NCBI GenBank assembly: GCA_033675545.1
Contig: JAWDGP010005712.1
Span: 106,001 to 170,000, forward strand
Reading direction: 5' to 3'
Length of the DNA: 64,000 nt
DNA from: Elysia crispata
Lineage: Eukaryota > Mollusca > Gastropoda > Plakobranchidae
Shown: positions 12,526 to 19,702 of the stretch, piece by piece
Numbering within the stretch: position 1 is the first letter of the stretch
Layout: every line of letters starts with the position of its first letter
Made by a program: the position numbers and the translations under genes
The notes under the pieces: generated by a model
Told to the model about the DNA's origin: nothing
Databases searched by the model: none
The model's input: the letters and a program-made list of their open reading frames with translations, nothing else

Positions 12526-12559
12526 GAGAGAGTCACTCTCGAATAGCTAGACTCACCAT
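10..12559 (-). CDS. CABIN1: CABIN1 (calcineurin-binding protein cabin-1) homologue, N-terminal part, 11 exons, runs off left edge
   Basis: CABIN1 is the TPR-repeat scaffold of the nuclear HIRA/UBN1/CABIN1 complex that deposits histone H3.3; in mammals its far C-terminus also inhibits calcineurin. I read minus-strand exons at 12557-12559 (start codon), 11090-11173, 10513-10626, 9380-9535, 8322-8423, 4707-4785, 4005-4134, 3626-3674, 2707-2816, 1888-1954 and 10-70. All junctions are phase-compatible and give about 318 residues without a stop. Family landmarks I recognise: the start MIRISALN, TQTKEAK, a TPR-like block ending in LQCNPNHWPSLD, ALERDCHYTKGLALKKKIF, and the APFTWKNVGECLLELY segment followed by SLGLEVDLRDY. 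The vertebrate protein exceeds 2000 residues, so most of the gene lies left of the window. One intron has a GC donor (8321-8320). Identity is from remembered family sequence, not a search. Confidence 0.88.
436..508. repeat. (TG)n-(TA)n compound microsatellite
   Basis: About nine TG units pass directly into about 27 TA units. Confidence 0.97.
1089..1122. repeat. (AT)n microsatellite
   Basis: Seventeen uninterrupted AT units. Confidence 0.97.
1888..1954 (-). CDS. CABIN1: CABIN1 exon, WKNVGECLLELY
   Basis: 67 nt, phase 2 to 0, with donor GTAAGTTT and acceptor TTTCAG. It encodes WKNVGECLLELYQFATTSDP then PK; the vertebrate counterpart reads [20 protein letters not shown]. Confidence 0.9.
2421..2437. 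repeat. poly-G tract (G17)
   Basis: Seventeen consecutive G on the plus strand (C-tract in the CABIN1 transcript), inside the intron between the 1888-1954 and 2707-2816 exons. Confidence 0.95.
2707..2816 (-). CDS. CABIN1: CABIN1 exon, PLAPFT segment
   Basis: 110 nt, phase 0 to 2. It encodes YLDECNKMRAKQRELY, an acidic stretch, then KPMTFLKPLAPF. The donor is GTAAGTTA and the acceptor CTCCAG. It aligns with the LRKKRQALIVREKEPD...PIPFFTW region of vertebrates. Confidence 0.9.
3626..3674 (-). CDS. CABIN1: CABIN1 exon, short 49 nt
   Basis: Encodes DPQIHTIAVDEEDSKE, phase 2 to 0, with acceptor TTTTCAG and donor GTGAGTAT. The split cysteine codon joining it to the previous exon gives YCDPQIH, matching KCDMSIHDVSV of vertebrates. 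Confidence 0.88.
4005..4134 (-). CDS. CABIN1: CABIN1 exon, ALERDCHYTKGL motif
   Basis: 130 nt, phase 1 to 2, with acceptor ACCAG and donor GTAAGAGC. It encodes CLEHISSALERDCHYTKGLA followed by LKKKIFLEQPSL. This corresponds to vertebrate [20 protein letters not shown]. Confidence 0.92.
4707..4785 (-). CDS. CABIN1: CABIN1 exon, ALQCNPNHWPSLD motif
   Basis: 79 nt, phase 0 to 1, with acceptor TTTTCAG and donor GTAGGTGG. It encodes ALQCNPNHWPSLDISITVTF and GDYL, matching the vertebrate CNPDHWPCLDNLITVLY block. A transposon (4985-7393) sits about 200 bp upstream in the preceding intron. Confidence 0.92.
4985..7393. mobile_element. TIR DNA transposon, non-autonomous, with TACT duplication
   Basis: The ends are inverted. 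The left starts CACGGCGTC and about 20 bp further in reads GATACTTTAGTT; the reverse complement of the right end starts CACGGCGTC and then carries CGATACTTTAGTTT. Both ends are flanked by TACT (4981-4984 and 7394-7397), read as a 4-bp target-site duplication. Both subterminal zones are unusually GC-rich (GCGCACTGG and GCCGCACTGG) against an AT-rich interior. The interior carries three direct 196-200-bp repeats (6468-7035). No transposase frame is visible, so it is probably a non-autonomous derivative. The superfamily is not assigned. It lies in a CABIN1 intron. Confidence 0.68.
6468..7050. repeat. Three ~198-bp tandem repeats inside the transposon
   Basis: The phrase ATCTTGAGTATGTTCCATAA recurs at about 6469, 6669 and 6865. 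Each is followed by the same A-rich block, a CAGAAAGAGAAA segment and a GTTTGTCTGTAATTGTC-like segment. Copies differ by scattered substitutions. Confidence 0.88.
7394..8321. other. CABIN1 intron, nothing else seen
   Basis: AT-rich intron between the transposon and the next exon. It holds only a short interrupted (GA)n tract at 7766-7794. Confidence 0.5.
8322..8423 (-). CDS. CABIN1: CABIN1 exon, third TPR, GC-AG intron follows
   Basis: 102 nt, phase 0. It encodes AVKIDSSEVTVWFKMGQIAL and then HNYPLAKICFQQ. The downstream intron starts AG|GCAAGT, a typical GC-AG donor (CAG|GCAAGT is the strong form). No GT alternative keeps the frame into the next exon as well. Confidence 0.9.
8798..9317. mobile_element. 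520-bp MITE, CAGTGGAA termini, TA target site
   Basis: It begins CAGTGGAAGTCGGG and ends GGGTTCCACTG, i.e. inverted CAGTGGAA termini, flanked on each side by TA (8796-8797 and 9318-9319). This end type with a TA duplication is typical of pogo/Tigger and other Tc1-mariner-class MITEs. No transposase frame is present; small open frames on the minus strand are incidental. It lies within a CABIN1 intron. Confidence 0.7.
9380..9535 (-). CDS. CABIN1: CABIN1 exon, second TPR
   Basis: 156 nt, phase 0 at both ends, with donor GTAAACAC. It encodes an acidic/serine insert, then HPGLQLLYLVHKNLASILLQ and KDLKEAMASYIE. This matches the CABIN1 segment with HPGLILKYSTYKNLAQLA and the following TPR. Confidence 0.9.
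10513..10626 (-). CDS. CABIN1: CABIN1 exon, first TPR
   Basis: 114 nt, phase 0 at both ends. It encodes EAEAFVAYNKALSYQQSG onward, a TPR helix pair with the spacing seen in the first TPR of CABIN1 (EAEAFALYHKALDLQ in vertebrates). The acceptor is TTGCAG and the donor GTTTGTG. Confidence 0.9.
11090..11173 (-). CDS. CABIN1: CABIN1 exon, residues 2-29
   Basis: 84 nt, phase 0 at both ends. It encodes IRISALND, an acidic Ser-rich stretch, then TQTKEAK. The acceptor is TTTACAG and the donor GTTTGAAA, a weak donor. It corresponds to the extreme N-terminus of CABIN1. Confidence 0.88.
12456..12532. repeat. (GA)n microsatellite
   Basis: About 38 GA units with one GACA interruption. It begins about 20 bp downstream of the donor of the CABIN1 start-codon exon (as TC on the transcript). 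Confidence 0.97.
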
Positions 12560-12611
12560 TTTTACCAATTTTAGTCTTCACCTTGATGCAGTGAAATTTA
12601 ACCAGTTCAGA
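12557..12611 (-). CDS. CABIN1: CABIN1 start-codon exon (5' UTR plus ATG)
   Basis: This 55-nt exon ends with an ATG (12559-12557) followed at once by the donor GTGAGT. It is preceded by a poly-T tract and a TAG acceptor at 12613-12612. The context AAAATG is good and there is no earlier ATG in the exon. Splicing in phase 0 to the next exon, which begins ATA CGA ATT, gives MIRIS, matching the MIRIAAL start known for CABIN1. No other methionine occurs in the first three downstream exons. Only the last three bases are coding. Confidence 0.72.
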
Positions 12612-12613
12612 CT

Positions 12614-12615
12614 AC

Positions 12616-12677
<62 letters not shown>
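12614..12677. repeat. poly-A followed by (TA)n
   Basis: About 17 A then about 22 TA units on the plus strand. On the CABIN1 strand the poly-T is the polypyrimidine tract of the start-codon exon acceptor. Confidence 0.95.
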
Positions 12678-12680
<3 letters not shown>

Positions 12681-12699
12681 ATCCGATCTACTCTAGGAG

Positions 12700-12972
12700 A
12701 ACAGATATAGATCTAGATCTAGATCTATACCTAATCTGGATAAAAATTTAATCTAGAATCTTGTCTCTGGACTCAGACTGGAGATGTGTAGATCTCACCT
12801 AGATTTTTAAATCTCTTTCCATTTTAGTAGTGTTAGATCTAGATCTAGATCTAGATCTCTACATTAGATCTAATCCATCTAGATCTGGACGATAGCAAAT
12901 GGGGTAGATAACATCTAGATCTATGGTTGTCTATGTATTGCTAACTTTTATAGACCTAGATCTAGATCTAGT
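12700..12972. repeat. AGATCT hexamer clusters
   Basis: Runs of the 6-bp unit TAGATC/AGATCT occur at about 12706-12728, 12836-12860 and 12955-12972, with scattered single copies between. A further run is at about 14458-14480. The unit is self-complementary, so each run can form a hairpin. Confidence 0.8.
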
Positions 12973-13435
12973 ATAATGTTAATTGTTATCATACGCTAAC
13001 GACAATGAAGTCTAAACCGAAACTTCAGATTTATTTTCGTAGAACCGTGGTCACCATTTAGCCGGTACCATCCGGATAAAGTTCATGTAACTCATAAGAC
13101 AGGGCAAGAGGAGATCGACTACAGTACTTGATTGGTTGAACAGCTTTCATCGAAACAATTTTGATTAATTTTGGTTGTTTTGTTTTTGTTTTATTTGTTT
13201 TTTTTATTTTCAATGAGGGTAATGATGCATGAGAAAGTTTTTAGATCCATTAGAGAAAGGACATTTGTTGAATTCCCAGCTGATCTGAGTATGATATTCG
13301 AGGATAAGTTCAGTCAAATATTCCTGCAGCTGCAAGTTTCAAGTACGATTGGGCAAGTATACTTTTTTAAAAAAAAACATTGAATCTCTATTATCGTCTA
13401 CATAATCGCTATAATGGATTTAAAAAGTGAAGCTC

Positions 13436-13445
13436 TTTATTATTA

Positions 13446-13518
<73 letters not shown>

Positions 13519-13528
13519 TATATATACA
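13436..13528. repeat. (ATT)n-(TA)n compound microsatellite
   Basis: About 20 ATT units followed by about 13 TA units. Confidence 0.96.
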
Positions 13529-13624
13529 TAAAAACCTTTTCAAATCCCAAAAACTACATAGCATGCACCCCATTGCCCCTCCCATCTTTTTTCAAATAGA
13601 AAAAAAGAACTTCTTCTTTCACCG

Positions 13625-13625
13625 T

Positions 13626-13680
<55 letters not shown>

Positions 13681-13689
13681 ATCTATCTA

Positions 13690-13728
<39 letters not shown>
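13625..13728. repeat. C-tract, (CT)n, (ATCT)n, (AT)n compound microsatellite
   Basis: The motif changes in order from poly-C to CT, to TATC and then to TA within about 100 bp. Confidence 0.95.
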
Positions 13729-14190
13729 TATTATAATTTCTTTTCTTTGAAGATTAAGACACAGCATAAACTCCAAATAGCAAAGGTACTTCTCATTCCC
13801 CTGAGTCCAACAAATAAGAAACATTTGCAAAAAAGAACAACTTATTTCTTTAAGGGCGAATCTAAAAGACAAAGGAGTGCAACAACATTTTTGCCTTGAC
13901 CATCATCTGAAGACAAGCGGATTTATGTACTTTCGTAATAATGGCTAATCAAATTATAGTTGAGTAAAGGTGCATTGATATTCAAATCAATAATATACGG
14001 AGGGTTTGGTTAAACAGGCTATTGATACTTAAAAAAGAATAAATATATTATTTTCTAAGCCATTTTTATAATTAAGATTAAATAATAGAGTACTATAATA
14101 TAGTGTTGTGGTAATGAATCGAATCTGTGTATTAAAAAAAAAGTCGAAACGGAAATGAACAAGGGGGTGTAAATCTGTGTCACCCAGACA

Positions 14191-14200
14191 AACTTCCGGG
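14191..14200 (-). promoter_or_regulatory. ETS-type site CCCGGAAGTT
   Basis: On the minus strand this matches the ETS/GABP core CCGGAAGT, in the otherwise AT-rich segment between the CABIN1 and Kelch genes. Motif match only. Confidence 0.35.
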
Positions 14201-14776
14201 TCTATTTACTTCAAGCAGAGCGATCTATAATGCATCCTGGATTTGTAAAATAATTTTTCCAAGGTACTAGATCTACTGAGTCTTACAGTTTATTTGGATT
14301 TGTTTCGAAAGTCTTTTTTTTGGGTAGGATACGTTCGATCTGGAAGTTTATATAAGAACTTATTTCATTAAATGGACTGTCTTGACTAGACGGTTCAGAC
14401 TGATAATCGTCGATCGAGATCATTTTGGTAAAATCTTATCAAGGGATCTAGAAATCTAGAATCTAGATCTAGATAGATCTAAATTTAGGTCTCACTCTTT
14501 ATAAGATGATCATTAGTGTATTTTGATACCATTTTTTATGAGATATTTTTTTTTCTGAGGTGACAGATTGCCTGTTGAATGGTCTCACCTAATCTAGATT
14601 CCACTCAAATTGAAACAAAAGCAACTCCACCCCTCCCCCCCCCCAGAAAAAAAAAAGAATAAATACATAAAAAATGAGGGGGGATACCCCCCCACCCGAC
14701 AAGAATGAAGCGACTTTCACTTAGTAATACGATCAACAGTTAAAAAAAAAAAAGTAATAATAAATACAGCTCTTAC

Positions 14777-14950
14777 TTTTACTCCATCTCTGCTACTTCG
14801 AACACCTCCGTATCACTAAAAATGATAATGACTTAGCGTCGTTATTATAATATTCAGCAATAACTTGGAAATAATCAAAAGAACCCTTATCACAAGTAGC
14901 CATGAAGAAAATCACGATCAAGATCAAAACACTTCAGCTGTTGAGCCAAA
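14777..14950 (-). other. CABIN1: Possible CABIN1 non-coding first exon
   Basis: On the minus strand a good donor (GTAAGAGC) starts at 14776, just downstream of the NRF1-motif cluster. An exon ending here could splice to the acceptor at 12611. It would contain short upstream ATGs, each closed by a stop. The 5' boundary is a guess; RNA evidence would be needed. Confidence 0.35.
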
Positions 14951-14992
14951 TGAGTAATGACAATGAAATGAGACAAAAGACGCGCCTTTAAT

Positions 14993-15082
14993 TGCGCATG
15001 CTCATGGGTAATTGTAAGACGTTGCGCATGCGCAAAGAGTAACTAAAAAGAAAGTAATACGCATGCGCGAAAGACGGAAGTA
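14993..15082. promoter_or_regulatory. NRF1/ETS motif cluster, putative divergent promoter
   Basis: Three GCGCATGC-type sites lie within 80 bp: 14993-15004, a perfect palindrome TGCGCATGCGCA at 15023-15034, and ACGCATGCGCGA at 15059-15070. An ETS-like ACGGAAGTAA follows at 15073-15082. NRF1 and ETS sites mark TATA-less housekeeping promoters in animals. The cluster lies between CABIN1 (transcribed left) and the Kelch gene (transcribed right), so it could drive both. Confidence 0.6.
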
Positions 15083-15286
15083 ATTAACATGCAAAAAGGC
15101 ACCTACCTCGAGCAAATCAATATGCTTTAAAAATAGGTTAAGAAAGAAGAAATAATCCAAAACAAAAAGTCATATATTTAAAAAACTATTCATTTGCGGC
15201 GAATAAAACCTTCAAATTCGTACTCAGCACATTGAAATCTAACAGATAAACATCATTTTAAATGCCAATGCGAGTTGGGTGTACAG
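15083..15286 (+). other. Possible non-coding first exon of the Kelch gene
   Basis: Downstream of the NRF1/ETS cluster the plus strand has a plausible donor ACAG|GTAAAA after 15286. The Kelch coding exon has a clear acceptor at 19685-19686, so an upstream non-coding exon must exist. This is one candidate, not a demonstrated one. Confidence 0.25.
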
Positions 15287-15289
15287 GTA

Positions 15290-16928
15290 AAAAAATACCG
15301 TTAAAACAAACAGTTCTCTGACTATCTATGTAAAGTTGGCCAATGGGAGTCGACGTAAATATCAAGATAGGAAAAAAAATAGTGTGAATTTGAATGCTTG
15401 TAAGTCTGCTTTGGTGCCCTGCTCTTCCCACAGGCCTAGTCCTACTTCTATTTTTTGTATGTTTCCGATTAAGTGTTCCTCTAGAAGGTGCTGCTTTGGT
15501 TCTATTATGATCGGAATATTTTTTTTTTCTGAATACTTAAAAGTAGTTGTCTCATGCTGCTTGCATTTTTGATATTAAGTAGGTTGAGTTAGTTTTGTTT
15601 ATATTATGTAACTGTGAGTGATTGGGCCTGTTTGAAGTGTGAGGGGTTTATGTGCACGAAGTACTAGAAATAGTTCTAGCACACATGCATTGTATAGCCT
15701 ATTTGGTGCATGTTTATGACCCTTTTAGATCAAGTTATCTATTTTTGTATTCTTTTTTTTCCTTTTGATTACACAAATGTTTGGGCAAATACCGCACAGT
15801 TAATTCAAAGAACATGTATGACTTTCAATAGGATAAATGTTGCTAAGTTGTTTGAAAATTTGGAGTAGAAGCAAAAGTACACTTTATGTTAAAACTTTTT
15901 TATTTATGATGTTGTGAAATATATATATATCACGCAAAAGTCAAATTTCATTAGATTCAAATGGTGACTTTTTAAAAAATATCGCATGGTTCTCTCTTTT
16001 TTTCCATAATTAACACTAACACATACATAGTTGAATTTGAAAGCTCTAAATTAAAGATAGTGGTCTGCATTGATGAATAAAACTCACAAAAATTATGATA
16101 GAAACAGAAAATTTTCTGGGTTTTTTTTTTATCTAATTCTGAAGATAAAAACGTATAAGAATGTTGGTCTGAGATGGCACTGATCATAACTAAGTTTGTT
16201 ATAGGACTGAGCCATCTGAGCTCTTTCTTGAGAACTGAAATGTAGGAATTTAGAAGACATTGTACGCCGTGCAATACAGAAAACACATTTTTTAAAACCG
16301 TTTAAAACTGAGATTTTATGTTCATCATATTCCCTTATATCATCCATGGGATCCTAAGGCAGTCGCACAGTTTTTAAGAAAATTAGAAACCATCTTGACA
16401 ATATATGTCTGTTACCAGAAAATGAATATTCAATTTCAAGCCTATGATATATTTCAATAGATTTTCATCATCATTAATTTGTTCAGGTGGGCTCTTAGTG
16501 TCTACAAACAAAGGGTTTTCTTTTACAATAATAAGGCTTTTGTTTCACCAAAAGGTTATTTTTAAAAAATGTGATTCGTAAGCTTGTTTAATTTTTTTTT
16601 TTTTTTTGGACTAGACTAGCTGTATTCATGGCAAATGTTGTACTAAAAATTGCTGTGTCAGAAAAAAGGATGAAGGGTGTTTGGGAAGAGAAGTCTGTAA
16701 ATGAGGAAGCCATGTTTAAATTTTAGAAAAATGATTTTAAAATGTTTAAAATTATCAACCACTTGTAATTTACATACACTTCTAATTTTTTTATTTGTAT
16801 TAATTGACGGGTATAAAAATTGTTTCATTTGCATCCAAATTAGGGTTACCAAAATTGCAAAAATTCATGCCAGAGTTTAGAAACATCATAATTATGCTAT
16901 GAACTCATCCCACTTGTGACTTTTAAAC
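15290..16928. other. Intronic/intergenic, no gene seen
   Basis: AT-rich sequence with short open frames that resemble nothing I know. It probably lies in the first intron of the Kelch gene. Confidence 0.5.
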
Positions 16929-16930
16929 TA

Positions 16931-17802
16931 CAGTGGTTATTCCAATTTCTCATAAACCGAATTTTGCGAATTTTTCTTATCTTACTTTGTTAGAATCAGA
17001 CTCATGTTTCAAAATCTTTCTGGTTGGATTCTCTTAATTAGAATTCTATACAAACTCTATTTATAAGGCATTTCAAAAGTATTACATGTATCTCTCAAGC
17101 AGCAAGCAATGCTAATCACTGTGTGAGAAAGGTTGATCATTGTGCAAAGTGAGGAGGGAGTTAGTGATACACTAAGAATGTAGAGGCAGTAGTAACACTT
17201 AAACTGGTAGCAACATGGGACAGGGCATGGAAAGGTTGCTTGATGCCGGCACAGTACACATTTAGTCAATGAGTCAAAGATTATGCCCCCTTTTTTGTAC
17301 AGTGGAAACCTCATAATTCAAATTGCAGGGGAATGGATTAAATCTTCGAATTAAGAGTATTTGAATTACAAAAATGGGTATAACAGACTCTAAGACTCAT
17401 TGAGTGAGTGTGTACTGAGCCTGCAACGAGCAACCCTCCCCTTCCCCTGTCCCACGTTGCTATCAGTATCAGTACAGATTTGCTACTGGCACTGAATTGT
17501 TAATGCATCTGCGCCCTTCTTGATTTGTAAGCACACTGATCAACCTTTTTTGGGCAGTGATTGGCATTGCTTGCTGCTTGAAAGATGCATGTAGCACTTT
17601 TGTTATGCCTTATGAGGTGGTATCGACTTCGAATTAAGAGAATCAAATCAGAAATCCTTGGAAATACGAGTCGGATTCTAACAAAGCCAAAGAGAAAAAA
17701 AACCTATCATCTTGTAAAATTCGGTTTATTAGAAATTCAAATAATCAGACTTCGGTTTTTGAGGTTTCCACTGTAATTCAAATTATAATGAGGTTTCCAC
17801 TG
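16931..17802. mobile_element. Outer pogo/Tigger-like MITE, interrupted by a sibling copy
   Basis: The left end CAGTGGTTATTCC is preceded by TA (16929-16930). The right end GAGGTTTCCACTG is followed by TA (17803-17804). Removing the inner element at 17300-17773 leaves an element of about 398 bp whose two ends match the inner element's ends in the opposite orientation. This is a nested insertion of one family member into another. Confidence 0.68.
17300..17773. mobile_element. Inner pogo/Tigger-like MITE, 474 bp
   Basis: Perfect termini CAGTGGAAACCTC and GAGGTTTCCACTG are flanked by TA on both sides (17298-17299 and 17774-17775). The interior from about 17390 onward is the reverse complement of 16931-17296 at high similarity (shared blocks around AATTAAGAGAATC, GATTCTAACAAAG and GCATTGCTTGCTGCTTGA). 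No coding capacity is seen. Confidence 0.75.
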
Positions 17803-18159
17803 TATTAAAAGGACTCAGAAGTTTATAAGCAATGTTTAATTTTTGTTGTTTTTTATTTTAAAAAAAAATGAACTTATGTCTATATTTTAGTTCTTAGTTC
17901 AGCCTCGATTCTGGCATAAGTACTGTAACTGTAGAACGAAAATATGTATCAAAAATGTCCATGAGTTATATTCATTTGCTTGACATAAGCTAGTAGAATT
18001 TTTGGGCCCAGAACAAGCCTTCTTAAAATATTGCTCCAAGTACTTTGTAATACTAATATAATAACAGTAGATTCTCAATAAAAGTGAAGAACACTAGATG
18101 TATAAATAACTATCTAGATAACAGAATTATGCACTAATTTTATTGCTGTAGTGAGTAGT

Positions 18160-18690
18160 CCTCCATGAGGTCCATTCCTTGTTGTGGTATGGAGGCTTGC
18201 ATGCCTTGGTGACCCTTGTGAGCTGTGCTAGGAAGGATCACACATGCTGGATTGGTCACAAGGTAGAGGCCAGACCAAACGTGGTCCAGACAGACTGAAA
18301 GACAGATAGGACTGTGACAGAAGGTGGGGTGCACCTCCTCTGCATGAAGAACCTACACTGAGGCAGTAACCCACTGAGCCCAAGACGTGGTTTGGGGGGT
18401 GTACATACATTATGTATGAGGTCTGCCCCATCTCAAAAGCACAATGCCAACCTCTGCAGAGAGACCATCACTGACTGATGGAGGTTATGAATTGACTCTG
18501 ACAAAACACTTATCTAGTGAAGGAAAACAATAAAACCTGGGTGGAGTGGACTCATTAGTCTTGGACGACAGCCTTTCTTCAGGAGGACACCATCAAGAAA
18601 AGCCTCAACCGCCAAAGTCGGAGAACATCAACCTCATGGTGCGGGATTGAATCGGATCTTCACGTGCTACCAAACCATTCAATCCATTGC
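18160..18690. repeat. Possible interspersed repeat fragment
   Basis: This stretch is markedly richer in G and C than its surroundings and has sharp compositional edges, e.g. GGAGGCTTGCATGCC and a segment ending in a GGGATTGAATC-like box. It looks inserted, perhaps a SINE or LINE piece, but I recognise no family and no reading frame. Confidence 0.3.
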
Positions 18691-19686
18691 TGTAGTATTT
18701 TTTAGAAATCAATAAGACTAACAGAGACGCATATCAGAATCAGGATTCGGTTGCCTTTTAGTTAACTTTAAACCACCTCTGCCACATTTTATATTGCATC
18801 ATTGTACCATTTCGTTGCATGCTTATGACTTCAATTGTCTTCAAATAATTATTAATGAATTTTCTCCCTAAATAGAATCAATCACTAAGGTTTAAAATGT
18901 GCACATCATTTCACACTTAGTTTTCAGGGATTTTTTTAAAAAAAATTATTCGACAAAATAATGTGTGTTACTCAACAGTTGGTGTTTCATGAAACTTAGA
19001 ACAAATCTATATTTGTGACAAATCAGATTAGGGTTCATCTTGAAATGATTTTATAAACTGTTTGATAAAGAGAGGTAATCCAACATGTTTTAAATGTTTG
19101 CCTTTATTGTGTTGAGATGTTGGTGTATTTAAGAGTTGAATTTCATCCAAATTAAGAAGTCAATCAATTTGCATGGCAGCTCTCCTATATTGGAAAAAAG
19201 CACTTAAAGGTTATTTCATTGTTCAAAACTGAGGTAATCTAAAGTTAATTTTTGAAGGGTATTACAAAATATTAAAACATGTTCCTTTTAAAAAATTCTC
19301 GAAAAAGATATTTTTTTTATCTCTTTATTTTCATTTAATTTTTTTATAGTAGCCTAACCAAGCATTTAATATTTGATCTCAATAAAGATCATATTTAAAA
19401 CAATTAAACTAATCAATCGCAAAGTAAACCAAAATACTAGTTTCATGTATAATAGTTATACCTTAACGTGATTTGTGATTAATTTGTCCACAGTTATTTC
19501 GCAGTATTTCTAAATTTTTGATTATGAATGGTGCAAAAATATCAACTTTAAAAGGTGTTATTGTAGAGCAAAATGCTTTATATCTTGATATATATTCTTC
19601 ATTGCTTAATCTGTGGGTGGCCAATAAACAATATGTACATGTAATTGTCTAAGCCTTAAATAACCAAGTTTTATTTTCTTTTTCAG

Positions 19687-19702
19687 TTTGAAGATCTTCA
19701 TC
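19687..19702 (+). other. 5' UTR segment and splice acceptor of the Kelch exon
   Basis: The pyrimidine-rich TTTTCTTTTTCAG ends at 19686, giving 16 nt of UTR before the ATG. An in-frame TTG at 19688 lies upstream, but the ATG at 19703 (ATCATGG, good context) is the natural start. Confidence 0.7.

Noticed and set aside
13046..13072. Alternative ATG|GT start exons for CABIN1 (ATG followed by GTGACC or GTACCG)
   Set aside because: Neither has a convincing acceptor; the 12557-12611 exon has a strong acceptor and a GTGAGT donor.
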